This document shows positions 1 to 7,842 of a stretch of 48,526 nt of DNA, in pieces (the first letter of the stretch is position 1; every line of letters starts with the position of its first letter). The DNA is from Fusobacteriaceae bacterium. Lineage in GTDB: Bacteria > Fusobacteriota > Fusobacteriia > Fusobacteriales > Fusobacteriaceae. Location of the stretch: positions 1 to 48,526 of the forward strand of contig JAITPM010000062.1 in the NCBI GenBank assembly GCA_031289425.1, given 5' to 3'. The notes beneath the pieces are model-generated. The model was not told the origin of the DNA and did not search any database. It saw only the letters and a program-made list of their open reading frames with translations. The position numbers were made by a program, and so were the translations under genes.

Positions 1-491
1 TCCCCTATTACTTTCAAGGGTTCTTCAGGAACACCACGGTTATATTTTTGATACCACAATTCTCCTCCTCTTTTTACAAAGACTTCTGTCCAAAGAGAAA
101 GGGCATTAACCACAGAAACACCGACTCCATGCAATCCACCGGATATCTTATAGTTATCATTATTAAATTTTCCTCCCGCATGAAGCATAGTTAATGCGAT
201 TTCCACGCCGGATTTCTCATATTTTGGATGAATTCCTGTAGGAATTCCTCTACCATTATCGATAACTTCAATTATATTATCCGGTAATATTTTTACAGAT
301 ATCTCAGTACAATATCCAGCCAAAGCCTCATCTACAGAATTATCTACGATTTCCCATACTAGGTGATGTAGTCCTCTTTCAGAAGTTGTACCAATATACA
401 TTCCGGGTCTTTTTCTGACTGCTTCCAATCCTTCGAGCACAGTTATGCCATTAGCATCATAGTTCTCATTTGTTACTGTTTTTTCGTTCAT
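1..491 (-). CDS. gyrB: DNA gyrase subunit B, N-terminal part (cut by window edge)
   Basis: This is the ATPase-bearing subunit of DNA gyrase, which introduces negative supercoils with GyrA. About 163 N-terminal residues are present and the rest lies beyond the window edge. The GHKL ATPase signatures are clear: [13 protein letters not shown] near the start, then [18 protein letters not shown] and [15 protein letters not shown]. The start is ATG at 491, preceded by a strong GGAGGAAAAG ribosome site. It is last in a minus-strand run with the S4, recF and DUF721 genes, about 40 bases after DUF721, so all four are probably co-transcribed. Nothing looks broken in the visible part. Confidence 0.97.
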   Translation of the reverse strand, partial: MNEKTVTNENYDANGITVLEGLEAVRKRPGMYIGTTSERGLHHLVWEIVDNSVDEALAGYCTEISVKILPDNIIEVIDNGRGIPTGIHPKYEKSGVEIALTMLHAGGKFNNDNYKISGGLHGVGVSVVNALSLWTEVFVKRGGELWYQKYNRGVPEEPLKVIG

Positions 492-532
492 CTTTTCCTC
501 CAACCCATTTTAAGTCACATTAAATTATAAAT

Positions 533-952
533 TTATTTTATATTTTTATCTAATAAAAAATTAAGTTTTTTAATATTTATATAATCGTTCGATTGTAGAA
601 TGTCGGTATTTAGTGTTTCAGCAGATTTGTTATAACATATTTCACTATTAATATAATTATTTTTTGGCGGACTGTCAATTACAGGGTTCATTAAACTTAC
701 AAACAATGTATTTATTTTATCTATATATATATCAGAGTTCATTCTCATATAGTGTAGTATTGTGGGACTATTAACTTTTATATGGAGAGTATCATCTGTC
801 AAATAATATATTTTTGAATATTCTGACAAATTATCAACTATTTTAGTCCAATTGGCAGCGATATATCCTTCTCGCATTTTTTTGTTATTTTTTATCAAGT
901 CAGCTACCAAAAATTTTATAGAAAAAATATTATTCATAGGTAATTTCACCAT
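533..952 (-). CDS. DUF721 (DciA-like) protein
   Basis: A 139-residue protein that looks like the DUF721 family, whose member DciA works in loading the replicative helicase in many bacteria. The N-terminal part carries the typical pattern of a short helix, a W-x-K-I-V segment and a hydrophobic strand ending in S-x-x-x-x-x-Y-M-R. The C-terminal part is poorly conserved and Asn/Lys rich. It sits between recF and gyrB, a usual place for this family. The start at 952 overlaps the recF 3' end by 23 bases. An internal ATG at 937, overlapping the recF stop in a more usual way, is a possible alternative start. The function is inferred from family and position. Confidence 0.75.
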   Translation of the reverse strand: MVKLPMNNIFSIKFLVADLIKNNKKMREGYIAANWTKIVDNLSEYSKIYYLTDDTLHIKVNSPTILHYMRMNSDIYIDKINTLFVSLMNPVIDSPPKNNYINSEICYNKSAETLNTDILQSNDYINIKKLNFLLDKNIK

Positions 953-2015
953 TTTCTACATAGAAATTTGAAGAAGAAATTTTTAATTTTTCTATAGAAC
1001 TCATAAAAATTTGGATATTTCGTTTTTCTAAATATTCTAGAAGTCTATATAGACGACTATTATCAAAGTATGAAGTAATATCATCTATTATTAAAACCGG
1101 AATTTCTTTTTTATTTCTTAAAATCATATCTATTTCAGCCATTTTTAGAGAGAAAATTATGGATTTCTTTTCTCCTTGTGATGCATTTCCCTTGGCATCA
1201 TAATTATTTAAAAAAAATAGAAAATCATCTTTTTGAGGCCCGGCTAAAGAAAAGCCCAGCTTTATTTCTTGATAAAAATTTTTATTCATGCTATCTTTAA
1301 ATAAAGTTTCTATTTCATTTAAAGATTTTTTTTTAATTGAACCGAGGCTGCAATTATAGATTAATTCTAATTCTTTAGTGTTGTCAAATAATTTTCTATA
1401 ATTTAGACTTAGGAGAGAAGATAAAACTTTTACGTAATCAAGCCTGGTTTTCATGATTTTTGCACCATATTTTATAAATTCGGCTTGATATATTTGAAAC
1501 TCATCATTTCTATAGGTTTTATCTTTTAAATATTTGTTTCGTATTTTGAGCAAATGATTAAATTTTTTTACACATTGGAAGAAATCCGGGTCTGATTGTG
1601 CGATTTCACCATCAAAAAAATCACGTCTTATATTTGGACTGTTGTTTATAATCGCTACATCTTCTGGGATATAAGATACAATATTCAATTTTCCATAGAA
1701 TTCGTCATATGAAGTTTTTTTACCATTATAAGAAAATTCTTTTTTTCCATCTAGTAATTTTACAATTATTTTTTTTTCACTTATAGAATCTTTATAAGTA
1801 GCAAATGCCCCACATTTTGTCTTACCGTATTTTATAGTTTCTATTGCTTTTTTAGTCTTAAAACTTTTCCCGGTACCCACAAAATATAAAGCTTCCAAAA
1901 GATTTGTTTTGCCTTGCCCATTTTTGCCGTAAAGCAGGTTAATTTTTGGAGAAAAATTAAGGGAGAAATCTAATAAATTTCTAAAATTTATATAATTAAT
2001 TTCCGAAATTACCAA
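930..2015 (-). CDS. recF: DNA replication and repair protein RecF
   Basis: RecF is an SMC-like ATPase that binds gapped DNA and helps load RecA with RecO and RecR. The 361 residues match the family length. The N-terminal Walker A is GKNGQGKTN (around residues 30-38). The C-terminal ABC signature region has ASQGEKKSIIFSLKMAE, followed by the Walker B segment VLIIDDITSYFD. The order S4 protein, recF, DUF721, gyrB is a rearranged form of the common dnaA-dnaN-recF-gyrB cluster; dnaA and dnaN are not on this side. The gene starts about 30 bases after the S4 gene and overlaps DUF721 at its end, which suggests a single transcript. Confidence 0.96.
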   Translation of the reverse strand: MVISEINYINFRNLLDFSLNFSPKINLLYGKNGQGKTNLLEALYFVGTGKSFKTKKAIETIKYGKTKCGAFATYKDSISEKKIIVKLLDGKKEFSYNGKKTSYDEFYGKLNIVSYIPEDVAIINNSPNIRRDFFDGEIAQSDPDFFQCVKKFNHLLKIRNKYLKDKTYRNDEFQIYQAEFIKYGAKIMKTRLDYVKVLSSLLSLNYRKLFDNTKELELIYNCSLGSIKKKSLNEIETLFKDSMNKNFYQEIKLGFSLAGPQKDDFLFFLNNYDAKGNASQGEKKSIIFSLKMAEIDMILRNKKEIPVLIIDDITSYFDNSRLYRLLEYLEKRNIQIFMSSIEKLKISSSNFYVENGEITYE

Positions 2016-2047
2016 AATATCACCTCATATTTTTAGCTTTAAACTTT

Positions 2048-2260
2048 TTAGCTTTCAACTATAATAATCTCATCTTTAATTTCAATTTTATCATTTGGAC
2101 GTATTTTTTTACCACGTCTTAATTCTATTTCTCCATTGACTTTGATTTTGCCGTTCAAAATCATGTATTTAGCGCTACTTCCATCATCTGCTATACCGGC
2201 AAGCTTTAATAATTGATCCAATTTTATAAATTCAGTCGTTATTTTTACTTTTTTCATCAT
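2048..2260 (-). CDS. S4-domain RNA-binding protein (YaaA type)
   Basis: A 70-residue protein that is essentially one S4 RNA-binding domain: a start of the LDQLLKLAGIADDGSSAKYMI type, then GKIKVNGEIELRRGKKIRPND. Such small S4 proteins (B. subtilis YaaA and relatives) are regularly encoded beside recF and are thought to bind structured RNA; the exact role is not settled. It is the first gene of the minus-strand recF-gyrB run, with an ATG at 2260 and a promoter about 120 bases upstream (-10 at 2381-2386). The assignment rests on domain plus gene order. Confidence 0.88.
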   Translation of the reverse strand: MMKKVKITTEFIKLDQLLKLAGIADDGSSAKYMILNGKIKVNGEIELRRGKKIRPNDKIEIKDEIIIVES

Positions 2261-2380
2261 CCACCTATTTCTTATCTTTAAAAAAGATTAAAACTTTACA
2301 CATTTTTAATAGTGTAAATATTCTAATCCAAAAAGATTAAAAAAATACCCTCGCATTAATCAAATTATTAATCATAATAT

Positions 2381-2409
2381 ATAATAGCATATTTTTTGCG
2401 ATTTGTCAT
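2381..2409 (-). promoter_or_regulatory. Sigma70-type promoter of the S4-recF-gyrB operon
   Basis: On the minus strand the -35 is ATGACA (2409-2404) and the -10 is TATTAT (2386-2381), with a 17-base spacer. Transcription would start near 2374, giving a leader of about 115 bases that contains the 13-bp direct repeats. Each hexamer is one base off consensus. Confidence 0.6.
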
Positions 2410-2603
2410 CAGGTTAAAAAGATATTTTGCAACTATTAGGTATACCATAAATTAGGGTTTATACTAATATAATTAGAATATATATGATATATAAAATTAA
2501 ATTTGTTTTGATGTGTAATAGAGCTTAAATTCAGGGTTTGATGTAAAAAAATTATAGGATAATTTTTAACAAAAATACTTTTTAATATATTTTTTTATTT
2601 TAT

Positions 2604-2632
2604 TTGACATTGGGCTACTAATGTAGTACAAT
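2604..2632 (+). promoter_or_regulatory. Sigma70-type promoter of ybaK
   Basis: A perfect TTGACA (2604-2609) is followed by a 17-base spacer and TACAAT (2627-2632). The start codon at 2668 is about 30 bases beyond the expected transcription start. Confidence 0.75.
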
Positions 2633-2667
2633 AAAAAAATTGATTTTTATGATTATGAGGTATTGAC

Positions 2668-3138
2668 ATGAAAAAAACTAATGCTATACGTGAATTGGAC
2701 AAGGAAAGAATTCCTTACAAAATTATTGAATACGAAGTTGATGAAAATGACGTAAGTGCTATAGCGGTATCAATAAGGACGGGACAAGATATTACAAATA
2801 TATTTAAAACATTGGTGCTATTGGATGAAAAAAAAGAAATGGTCATTGCCTGTATTCCTGGAGCGGACAATATAGATTTAAAAAAATTAGCAAAATTAGT
2901 TAATACAAAAAAAGTTGAAATGATTCCAATGAAAGATTTATTTGCTATGACAGGCTATGTCAGAGGTGGTTGTTCTCCTATAGGAATAAAAAGAAAACAT
3001 CGAACATATATGCATAAGAGTGCACTTTCTAGAGATAAAATTTTATTGAGTGGCGGACTCAAAGGAATACAAGTAGAAATAAATCCTAAAGATTTAATAA
3101 ATTATTTAAATATAATTATTGGTGATATTGTGGTATAA
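2668..3138 (+). CDS. ybaK: YbaK/EbsC family Cys-tRNA(Pro) deacylase
   Basis: This family hydrolyses cysteine that prolyl-tRNA synthetase has wrongly attached to tRNA(Pro), a trans-editing activity. The 156 residues fit the single-domain family. Visible family features are the IFKTLVL strand, the conserved lysine-containing segments (DIKKLAK-like: IDLKKLAKLV), MTGYVRGGCSPIG and the late LLSGGLKG turn. It starts at ATG 2668 with a near-consensus promoter. The next gene is a D-cysteine desulfhydrase, so two cysteine-handling proteins are adjacent. Family assignment is firm; the substrate (Cys against other mischarged amino acids) is inferred from family. Confidence 0.92.
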   Translation: MKKTNAIRELDKERIPYKIIEYEVDENDVSAIAVSIRTGQDITNIFKTLVLLDEKKEMVIACIPGADNIDLKKLAKLVNTKKVEMIPMKDLFAMTGYVRGGCSPIGIKRKHRTYMHKSALSRDKILLSGGLKGIQVEINPKDLINYLNIIIGDIVV

Positions 3139-3139
3139 T
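3131..3139 (+). promoter_or_regulatory. Possible extended -10 promoter for the desulfhydrase gene
   Basis: TGGTATAAT spans the ybaK stop codon and matches an extended -10 (TGnTATAAT). No good -35 is seen. It could start a shorter transcript of the desulfhydrase and symporter genes. Confidence 0.35.
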
Positions 3140-3219
3140 GCATAGAGATATTACATATCATTAAAATAGTTGCTGATATAATTATTTGCATAAATATTTT
3201 ATTTTTGAGGAGGTATACA

Positions 3220-4200
3220 ATGAAGGAAAAATTAAATATTGCTAATTTTCCTACTAAAATAGAAAGACTTGAAAATTTTTCTAAAGAAGTCGGGAAAAAT
3301 GTTTTTCTAAAGAGAGATGACCAAACCGGTAGTGAATTTTCTGGAAATAAAATCAGGAAATTGGAATACTCTATAAAAGAGGCAATTGACCAAGATTGCG
3401 ATACATTAATAACATGTGGAGGAATACAATCAAACCATGCCAGGTCAACAGCTGCTGCAGGGGTAAAAATGGGACTAAAATCTGTATTAGTTTTGCGTTC
3501 AGATGAAACACCGATACTAGAAGGGAATTATTTTATAGATAAATTAATTGGTGCAGATGTAAGAATCATATCAAGCAGCGATTATAGAGACCATAGAAAA
3601 GAAATAATGGAAAATATTCAAAAAGAGCTCGAGAAAGAGGGAAGGAAGGCCTACATTGTCCCTGAAGGGGCATCCAATGGAATAGGGGTGCTGGGGTATT
3701 ATACAGGTTTTGATGAAATATTAAAACAAGAAAAGAGCTTGGGAATAAATTTTGATACTATAGTTGTGGCTGTTGGATCTGGTGGAACGTATGCAGGACT
3801 TTATCTGGGGAATAAAATAAATAATTCTAAAAAAGATATTGTAGGGGTTAATGTGTGTGATGATGCAGATTTTTTCAAAAACAAATCTGTTGAAATTATA
3901 AATGAATGCCTTCCGTACATTGATAATCCGAAAGTAGAGATAACAACAAAAGATATGCATATTATTGATGGTTATGTGGGGATTGGATATGCAAAGAGCA
4001 GGCCTGAGGAACTGGATTTTATACATAAATTTGCTGTTGCAAACGGGGTAATATTGGATCCGGTATATACAGGAAAAGCTATGTACGGTATTTATAATGA
4101 GATAAAGAAAGGTAATTTGAAGGATTCCAAAAATATTTTATTTATTCATACTGGAGGAATATTTGGTCTATTCCCTAAAAGTGGGGAGTTTCAATTTTAA
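3220..4200 (+). CDS. dcyD: D-cysteine desulfhydrase family PLP enzyme
   Basis: A 326-residue fold-type II PLP enzyme of the D-cysteine desulfhydrase / ACC deaminase family, which would convert D-cysteine to pyruvate, ammonia and sulfide. The PLP lysine is in SGNKIRKLEY (K44). The cofactor ring loop is GGIQSNHAR (about 68-75) and the phosphate loop is VAVGSGGTYAGL. The true start is ATG 3220: the TTG at 3205 would place the ribosome site AGGAGG inside the gene. It lies 82 bases after ybaK and 33 before a symporter gene that may feed it. ACC deaminase activity cannot be excluded by eye, but the wording of the motifs is closer to DcyD. Confidence 0.85.
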   Translation: MKEKLNIANFPTKIERLENFSKEVGKNVFLKRDDQTGSEFSGNKIRKLEYSIKEAIDQDCDTLITCGGIQSNHARSTAAAGVKMGLKSVLVLRSDETPILEGNYFIDKLIGADVRIISSSDYRDHRKEIMENIQKELEKEGRKAYIVPEGASNGIGVLGYYTGFDEILKQEKSLGINFDTIVVAVGSGGTYAGLYLGNKINNSKKDIVGVNVCDDADFFKNKSVEIINECLPYIDNPKVEITTKDMHIIDGYVGIGYAKSRPEELDFIHKFAVANGVILDPVYTGKAMYGIYNEIKKGNLKDSKNILFIHTGGIFGLFPKSGEFQF

Positions 4201-4233
4201 TTAAGCAAATATAATTTTAGGAGGAGTGAAATT

Positions 4234-5472
4234 ATGACGCAATTAAAGAAAAAAAACGTGTTGGACAATTATCGGTTTTCTATTATTTTAATAATTTGTA
4301 TAGTAATAGGAAGTATTATTGGACTTGTATGGGGTGAAGGTGCCAGAGCATTAAAACCACTTGGAGATGTATTTATAAATGCGATGTTTATGTTAGTTGT
4401 GCCATTAGTATTTGTAACAATTAGTAGTTCTGTATCTAGCATGGCTGATATAAATAGATTGGGAAAGATAATAAAATATATGTTAGGTGCTTTTATAGGG
4501 ACAGGAATAATAGCCGGAATTATAATATTAACAATTGTAAAATTGTTTCCACCAGCTGATGGAGTAAATATTAGCGTAACAGCAGCTGATAGTATTCAAA
4601 AATTAAATGCTGCCGATCAAATTGTAAAAGCAATAACTGTGGGCGATTTTCCTGAATTAATATCAAGAAGAAATATGTTGCCACTTATTATATTTTCTGC
4701 TTTCTTTGGAATTTGTATCAATTTGATAGGAGAAAAGGGTAAAATAATATCAAACGGTCTAAGTTCATTGGCTGAAGTATTTTTAAAAATGATAGATGTA
4801 CTGATGTATTATGCTCCAATTGGTTTGGGGGCTTATTTTGCTTCTACTATAGGAGAATATGGACCTCAATTAATAGGTGCATATGCTCGTTCAATGGTCA
4901 TTTATTACCCATTATGTTTTATTTATTTTATCGTAGCATTTCCGATATACGCTTATATAGCCGGTGGAAAAGAAGGAGTATCAAGATTGAAATATCTTTT
5001 ATCTCCAGCAGTCACATCACTAGCTACGCAAAGTAGTCTTGCTACATTACCTGTAAATCTAGAAGCAGCTGAAAAAATAGGGGTTCCAAAAGATATAAGA
5101 GAAATAGTCCTTCCTATAGGAGCTACTGCCCATATGGATGGAACGGTTTTCAGTACAGTTTTAAAGATTTCGTTCCTTTTTGGAATATATAATATACCTT
5201 TTACAGGTACTAAGACATATTTGACAGCAATTTTTATGGCTGTTGCTGCAGGGGTTGTAATGTCTGGGGTACCGGGTGGCGGATTAATCGGAGAAGCATT
5301 GATAGTGAGTATGTATAATTTTCCGCCGGAAGCATTTCCAATAGTGGCTACAATCGGATATCTTGTAGATCCGCCTGCAACTATGTTAAATGCGACTGGG
5401 GATACAGTTGCTGCAATGATTGTAACTCGTTTCGTAGAAGGTAAGGATTGGATAAGTAGAAATTTAGGATAA
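4234..5472 (+). CDS. Dicarboxylate/amino acid:cation symporter (DAACS family)
   Basis: A 412-residue inner-membrane transporter of the glutamate/aspartate (GltP, GltPh) superfamily, which couples substrate uptake to Na+ or H+. The sequence has about eight hydrophobic segments and the re-entrant hairpin motif QSSLATLPVNLEAAEK. It is followed by PIGATAHMDGT and, near the C terminus, VPGGGLIGEAL and DPPATMLNATGD. The start is ATG 4234 with a GGAGGAG site. It directly follows the D-cysteine desulfhydrase gene and is closed by a hairpin at 5477-5497. The neighbour hints at a sulfur amino acid such as cystine or cysteine as substrate, but the sequence alone does not decide between that and glutamate, aspartate or serine. 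Confidence 0.9.
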   Translation: MTQLKKKNVLDNYRFSIILIICIVIGSIIGLVWGEGARALKPLGDVFINAMFMLVVPLVFVTISSSVSSMADINRLGKIIKYMLGAFIGTGIIAGIIILTIVKLFPPADGVNISVTAADSIQKLNAADQIVKAITVGDFPELISRRNMLPLIIFSAFFGICINLIGEKGKIISNGLSSLAEVFLKMIDVLMYYAPIGLGAYFASTIGEYGPQLIGAYARSMVIYYPLCFIYFIVAFPIYAYIAGGKEGVSRLKYLLSPAVTSLATQSSLATLPVNLEAAEKIGVPKDIREIVLPIGATAHMDGTVFSTVLKISFLFGIYNIPFTGTKTYLTAIFMAVAAGVVMSGVPGGGLIGEALIVSMYNFPPEAFPIVATIGYLVDPPATMLNATGDTVAAMIVTRFVEGKDWISRNLG

Positions 5473-5476
5473 ATTG

Positions 5477-5497
5477 CAAGGAGCCTTGGGCTCCTTG
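5477..5497 (+). terminator. Hairpin after the symporter gene
   Basis: CAAGGAGCC (5477-5485) pairs with GGCTCCTTG (5489-5497) across a 3-base loop. The T run downstream is weak. It shares the ATTGCAAGG...CCTTGT frame with two hairpins at 25417-25473. It lies between convergent genes and may serve both. Confidence 0.7.
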
Positions 5498-5513
5498 TTC
5501 ATATTAATAAATA

Positions 5514-6020
5514 TTATTTTTTTAATGTTTTGTATAAATTTAACGAAAATATTGTTTTGAAATCTGTTGTCATTTCTTCTATTTCATTGAGGTATATCCA
5601 ATGATTATCTAAAATTTCACCATCGTCTAACTTTAAATTTTTGGGTTTTATATTATTATCCTTTAATTGAACTATAAAAATATATAGGGTTTCAGTGCTA
5701 CATCCCGGAGATAATATTAGGGATTTTTTTGGAATATATAGAAAATTATAATCTTCTTTTTCAAATCCTGTTTCTTCTCTCAATTCTCTGAGTAAAGTAT
5801 TCATGGGGTCTTCATCATCTTCCATGATACCGGCAGGAATTTCTAATAGTTCTCCTTTGAAGCCGGGTCTATATTGTTTGACAAAAAGAGCCTTTTCACC
5901 ACTTTGATCCAAAAAAAGTGCTGCTATTGCGTTTCTTTTTTCTAAATATTCTAGATTCATACCACTGACCGGGTGTTTTTCAATTGCAACTTTCAAAAAT
6001 TTCAATTCTTTAATATCCAT
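5514..6020 (-). CDS. NUDIX hydrolase (ADP-ribose pyrophosphatase-like)
   Basis: A 168-residue NUDIX enzyme, probably cleaving ADP-ribose or a related nucleoside diphosphate sugar to AMP plus a sugar phosphate. The Nudix box is complete at about residues 64-86 (GX5EX7REUXEEXGU, with RELREETGF at its end). It is preceded by the PAG turn and an N-terminal strand region typical of ADPRases (VKQYRPGFKGELLEIPAG). A later LSPGCSTE segment also fits that subgroup. It follows the DUF1576 gene on the same strand. Its ATG has no ribosome site of its own nearby: the only good GGAGG is 38 bases upstream, before a 10-bp hairpin. Confidence 0.88.
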   Translation of the reverse strand: MDIKELKFLKVAIEKHPVSGMNLEYLEKRNAIAALFLDQSGEKALFVKQYRPGFKGELLEIPAGIMEDDEDPMNTLLRELREETGFEKEDYNFLYIPKKSLILSPGCSTETLYIFIVQLKDNNIKPKNLKLDDGEILDNHWIYLNEIEEMTTDFKTIFSLNLYKTLKK

Positions 6021-6070
6021 ATAAATTTATATGATAAATATATAAATATTTATCACGTCCTCCTTGTAAT

Positions 6071-7396
6071 TTATTTTTTATTACTTCTAACATCTTTTAA
6101 AGCATCATAAAGCTCTTTTCTGCTTTCTAAATATCTATCTCTAGATTTTTCAAAATGAGTCTTAGTTGTATCCATTATTGGGAGTAAAAAACCGGCCACA
6201 ATTCCGGCAGAAAATCCATTATTGTATAGATTTAAACCACCATGGATAATACCTGTAGATTGTACAACAGCAATATGGAGCCAACCGGCAATTATTCCCC
6301 AATGTATCCCATAGACTCCTGCGATAGGCGCAAGCGCTGTACCAAATAATCCGGATAGAATGATAGTAAAATCACTTGTATTAGTACCAAATTTTCCTAA
6401 TAAGACTCCCAAAAGAATGGGAATTGTATTAATAAAATGCTTACCATATGCTGAAAATCCAACTATGGTAAATATTCCAGCGAGAAAGGGACCATTCAAA
6501 GTCATTCCACATGTATATACATACAATATTCCTACAAACCCCATTATACCCATATTTATCAATGATAATCCGAGGCCGTATTTCTCGACGTAATCCGCTT
6601 TTAACCCGGAATCTTTTAATAAATTTCTAAAACCTTTAAAAGAATTGTTATTGATATAAAATCCGATTATTATTAATATTATAAATAGAAAACTGCATAT
6701 AACTCTTAAAAAAACATCATATTCAGAAGAAATTATACTGCGGGGCGTTATATTAAATTTATAGAGCCTTAAAATCGAAGTGATAACAGCACCTAAAATA
6801 CCTGCTGTAAAACCTAGATTATATAAATTAAATCCTTTATGAAAATCCATCATTTTTTTGGAAAGCGGAGTCACTATAAAGCCGATTATAACTCCTAAAA
6901 TAAGGGCATTAATATACGAAGTATCGTGAGTGTCGACAGTAAATGCGACTTCACTCACAAAAGGAGCCAATGCACTGGCAAAAGAAATGGGTAGAAATAC
7001 ATCTTTGAAGTCCAGTTGGTCGAAAATACTATATAAAATTCCACCTAAATAAAATGGTAATATATTTAAAATATTTTTACCAAAAAAAGAAAACCCAAAT
7101 ACGGTAAAGAAAGAAGCTATTACTAGACCATTTATTTTTATTCCAAATAACTTTACAAGAGTAAAATTAAAAAGAAAAATTAAAGAGGCATTCAGGAAAG
7201 AAGCACCAACACCACCGATAACAAAAAAATCAGTGATTAAGACAGCTTGAGAAGTAATTATTTGTTTTAATCCCCAAAAAATATTTGCATCTTTAATTTG
7301 AATATCATAAATAATAAAAACAAAAATAAGTATTATTATAAGGACGGATGCTAAAATTCCAGCCCTTTTTTTTCTTTCTTCTGCAATTTCTATCAT
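6071..7396 (-). CDS. DUF1576 family membrane protein
   Basis: A 441-residue polytopic membrane protein that I assign to DUF1576, a family of unknown function. It has roughly twelve hydrophobic segments and a charged C-terminal tail. Two halves repeat the same pattern. GFSFFGKNILNILP (about 101-114) matches GFSAYGKHFINTIP (313-326). ALAPF (142-146) matches ALAPI (354-358). GFNLYNLGFTAGI (188-200) matches GLNLYNNGFSAGI (387-399). Such an internal duplication is typical of transporters. The start ATG at 7396 has a good GGGGG-rich site, and a consensus promoter lies at 7493-7521. No substrate can be inferred from the neighbours. Confidence 0.7.
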   Translation of the reverse strand: MIEIAEERKKRAGILASVLIIILIFVFIIYDIQIKDANIFWGLKQIITSQAVLITDFFVIGGVGASFLNASLIFLFNFTLVKLFGIKINGLVIASFFTVFGFSFFGKNILNILPFYLGGILYSIFDQLDFKDVFLPISFASALAPFVSEVAFTVDTHDTSYINALILGVIIGFIVTPLSKKMMDFHKGFNLYNLGFTAGILGAVITSILRLYKFNITPRSIISSEYDVFLRVICSFLFIILIIIGFYINNNSFKGFRNLLKDSGLKADYVEKYGLGLSLINMGIMGFVGILYVYTCGMTLNGPFLAGIFTIVGFSAYGKHFINTIPILLGVLLGKFGTNTSDFTIILSGLFGTALAPIAGVYGIHWGIIAGWLHIAVVQSTGIIHGGLNLYNNGFSAGIVAGFLLPIMDTTKTHFEKSRDRYLESRKELYDALKDVRSNKK

Positions 7397-7492
7397 TAAA
7401 TTAATCCCCCTATAAAGACTATTTGTATTTATTTTTTATATTTCTTTTATATTTCAAGATTATTTATAAATAAAATAAAATTACATATAACA

Positions 7493-7521
7493 ATAATATT
7501 ATGTTTTTAAAAAAATGTCAA
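7493..7521 (-). promoter_or_regulatory. Sigma70-type promoter of the DUF1576 gene
   Basis: On the minus strand TTGACA (7521-7516), a 17-base spacer and TATTAT (7498-7493) are seen. The leader to the ATG at 7396 is about 90 bases. Confidence 0.7.
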
Positions 7522-7580
7522 TATTATATGATTTTTATTTAACTTTTATTTAATTGGTAGATTCATTGCAAAAGAAAAAT

Positions 7581-7609
7581 TTGACAAATCCGAAAAACTA
7601 TGTTATAAC
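7581..7609 (+). promoter_or_regulatory. Promoter of the tRNA cluster
   Basis: TTGACA (7581-7586), a 17-base spacer and TATAAC (7604-7609). The first tRNA begins at 7621, so the 5' trailer is only a few bases. Confidence 0.75.
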
Positions 7610-7620
7610 ATATGTTGCAC

Positions 7621-7704
7621 GGAAGGCTATCCTAATTGGTAAGGAACCGGTCTTGAAAACCGACGCCGTAAGGCTTCAGAGTTCGAATCTCTGGCCTTCC
7701 GCCA
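7621..7704 (+). tRNA. tRNA-Ser (anticodon TGA)
   Basis: An 84-base class II tRNA with encoded CCA. The acceptor GGAAGGC pairs with GCCTTCC, the discriminator is G, the anticodon loop is CTTGAAA and the T arm is CAGAG-TTCGAAT-CTCTG. The extra arm has a 3-bp stem (GCC/GGC). The long extra arm, G73 and anticodon TGA indicate serine. The base of the anticodon stem (27-43) is a C-A mismatch. Confidence 0.95.
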
Positions 7705-7711
7705 GAATTAT

Positions 7712-7801
7712 GGTGAGATGCCCGAGTGGCCGAAGGGAGCAGTTTGCTAAACTGTCGTACTAGAAATGGTACCGTGGGTTCGAATCCCACTCTCACCGCC
7801 A
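7712..7801 (+). tRNA. tRNA-Ser (anticodon GCT)
   Basis: A 90-base class II tRNA. The acceptor GGTGAGA pairs with TCTCACC, the discriminator is G and CCA is encoded. The anticodon stem-loop is CAGTT-TGCTAA-ACTG with GCT as anticodon, reading AGC/AGU. The D arm has the usual serine-type GCCCGAGTGGCCGAAGGG pattern. It lies 7 bases after the first tRNA in the same transcript. Confidence 0.96.
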
Positions 7802-7842
7802 TATCTAATTCTTATTGTAATAGCTGGCTTTTGCAAATAAAA

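Larger units (their letters stand above)
2261..2667. other. Divergent intergenic region between the S4/recF operon and ybaK
   Basis: No gene is supported here. It holds a minus-strand promoter (2381-2409) and a plus-strand promoter (2604-2632). The minus-strand leader contains a 13-bp direct repeat, AAAAAGATTAAAA, at 2280-2292 and 2329-2341. The repeats flank an inverted repeat, TTTACAC (2294-2300) with GTGTAAA (2311-2317). The repeats lie in the presumed 5' UTR of the S4-recF-gyrB transcript and could be a regulatory site. I see no cluster of DnaA boxes that would make this an origin. Confidence 0.6.

Noticed and set aside
2281-2340. TTTACACAT and its inverted partner as DnaA boxes of an origin
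   Set aside because: They do not match TTATCCACA well, there is no cluster of boxes, and dnaA is not adjacent.
6027-6056. Nine-codon GTG leader peptide before the NUDIX gene
   Set aside because: The GTG is only two bases from the ribosome site and the frame is within the hairpin; too little support.
7621-7704. First tRNA as selenocysteine tRNA
   Set aside because: The acceptor could be counted as 8 bp with a wobble pair, but the anticodon is TGA (serine), not TCA.
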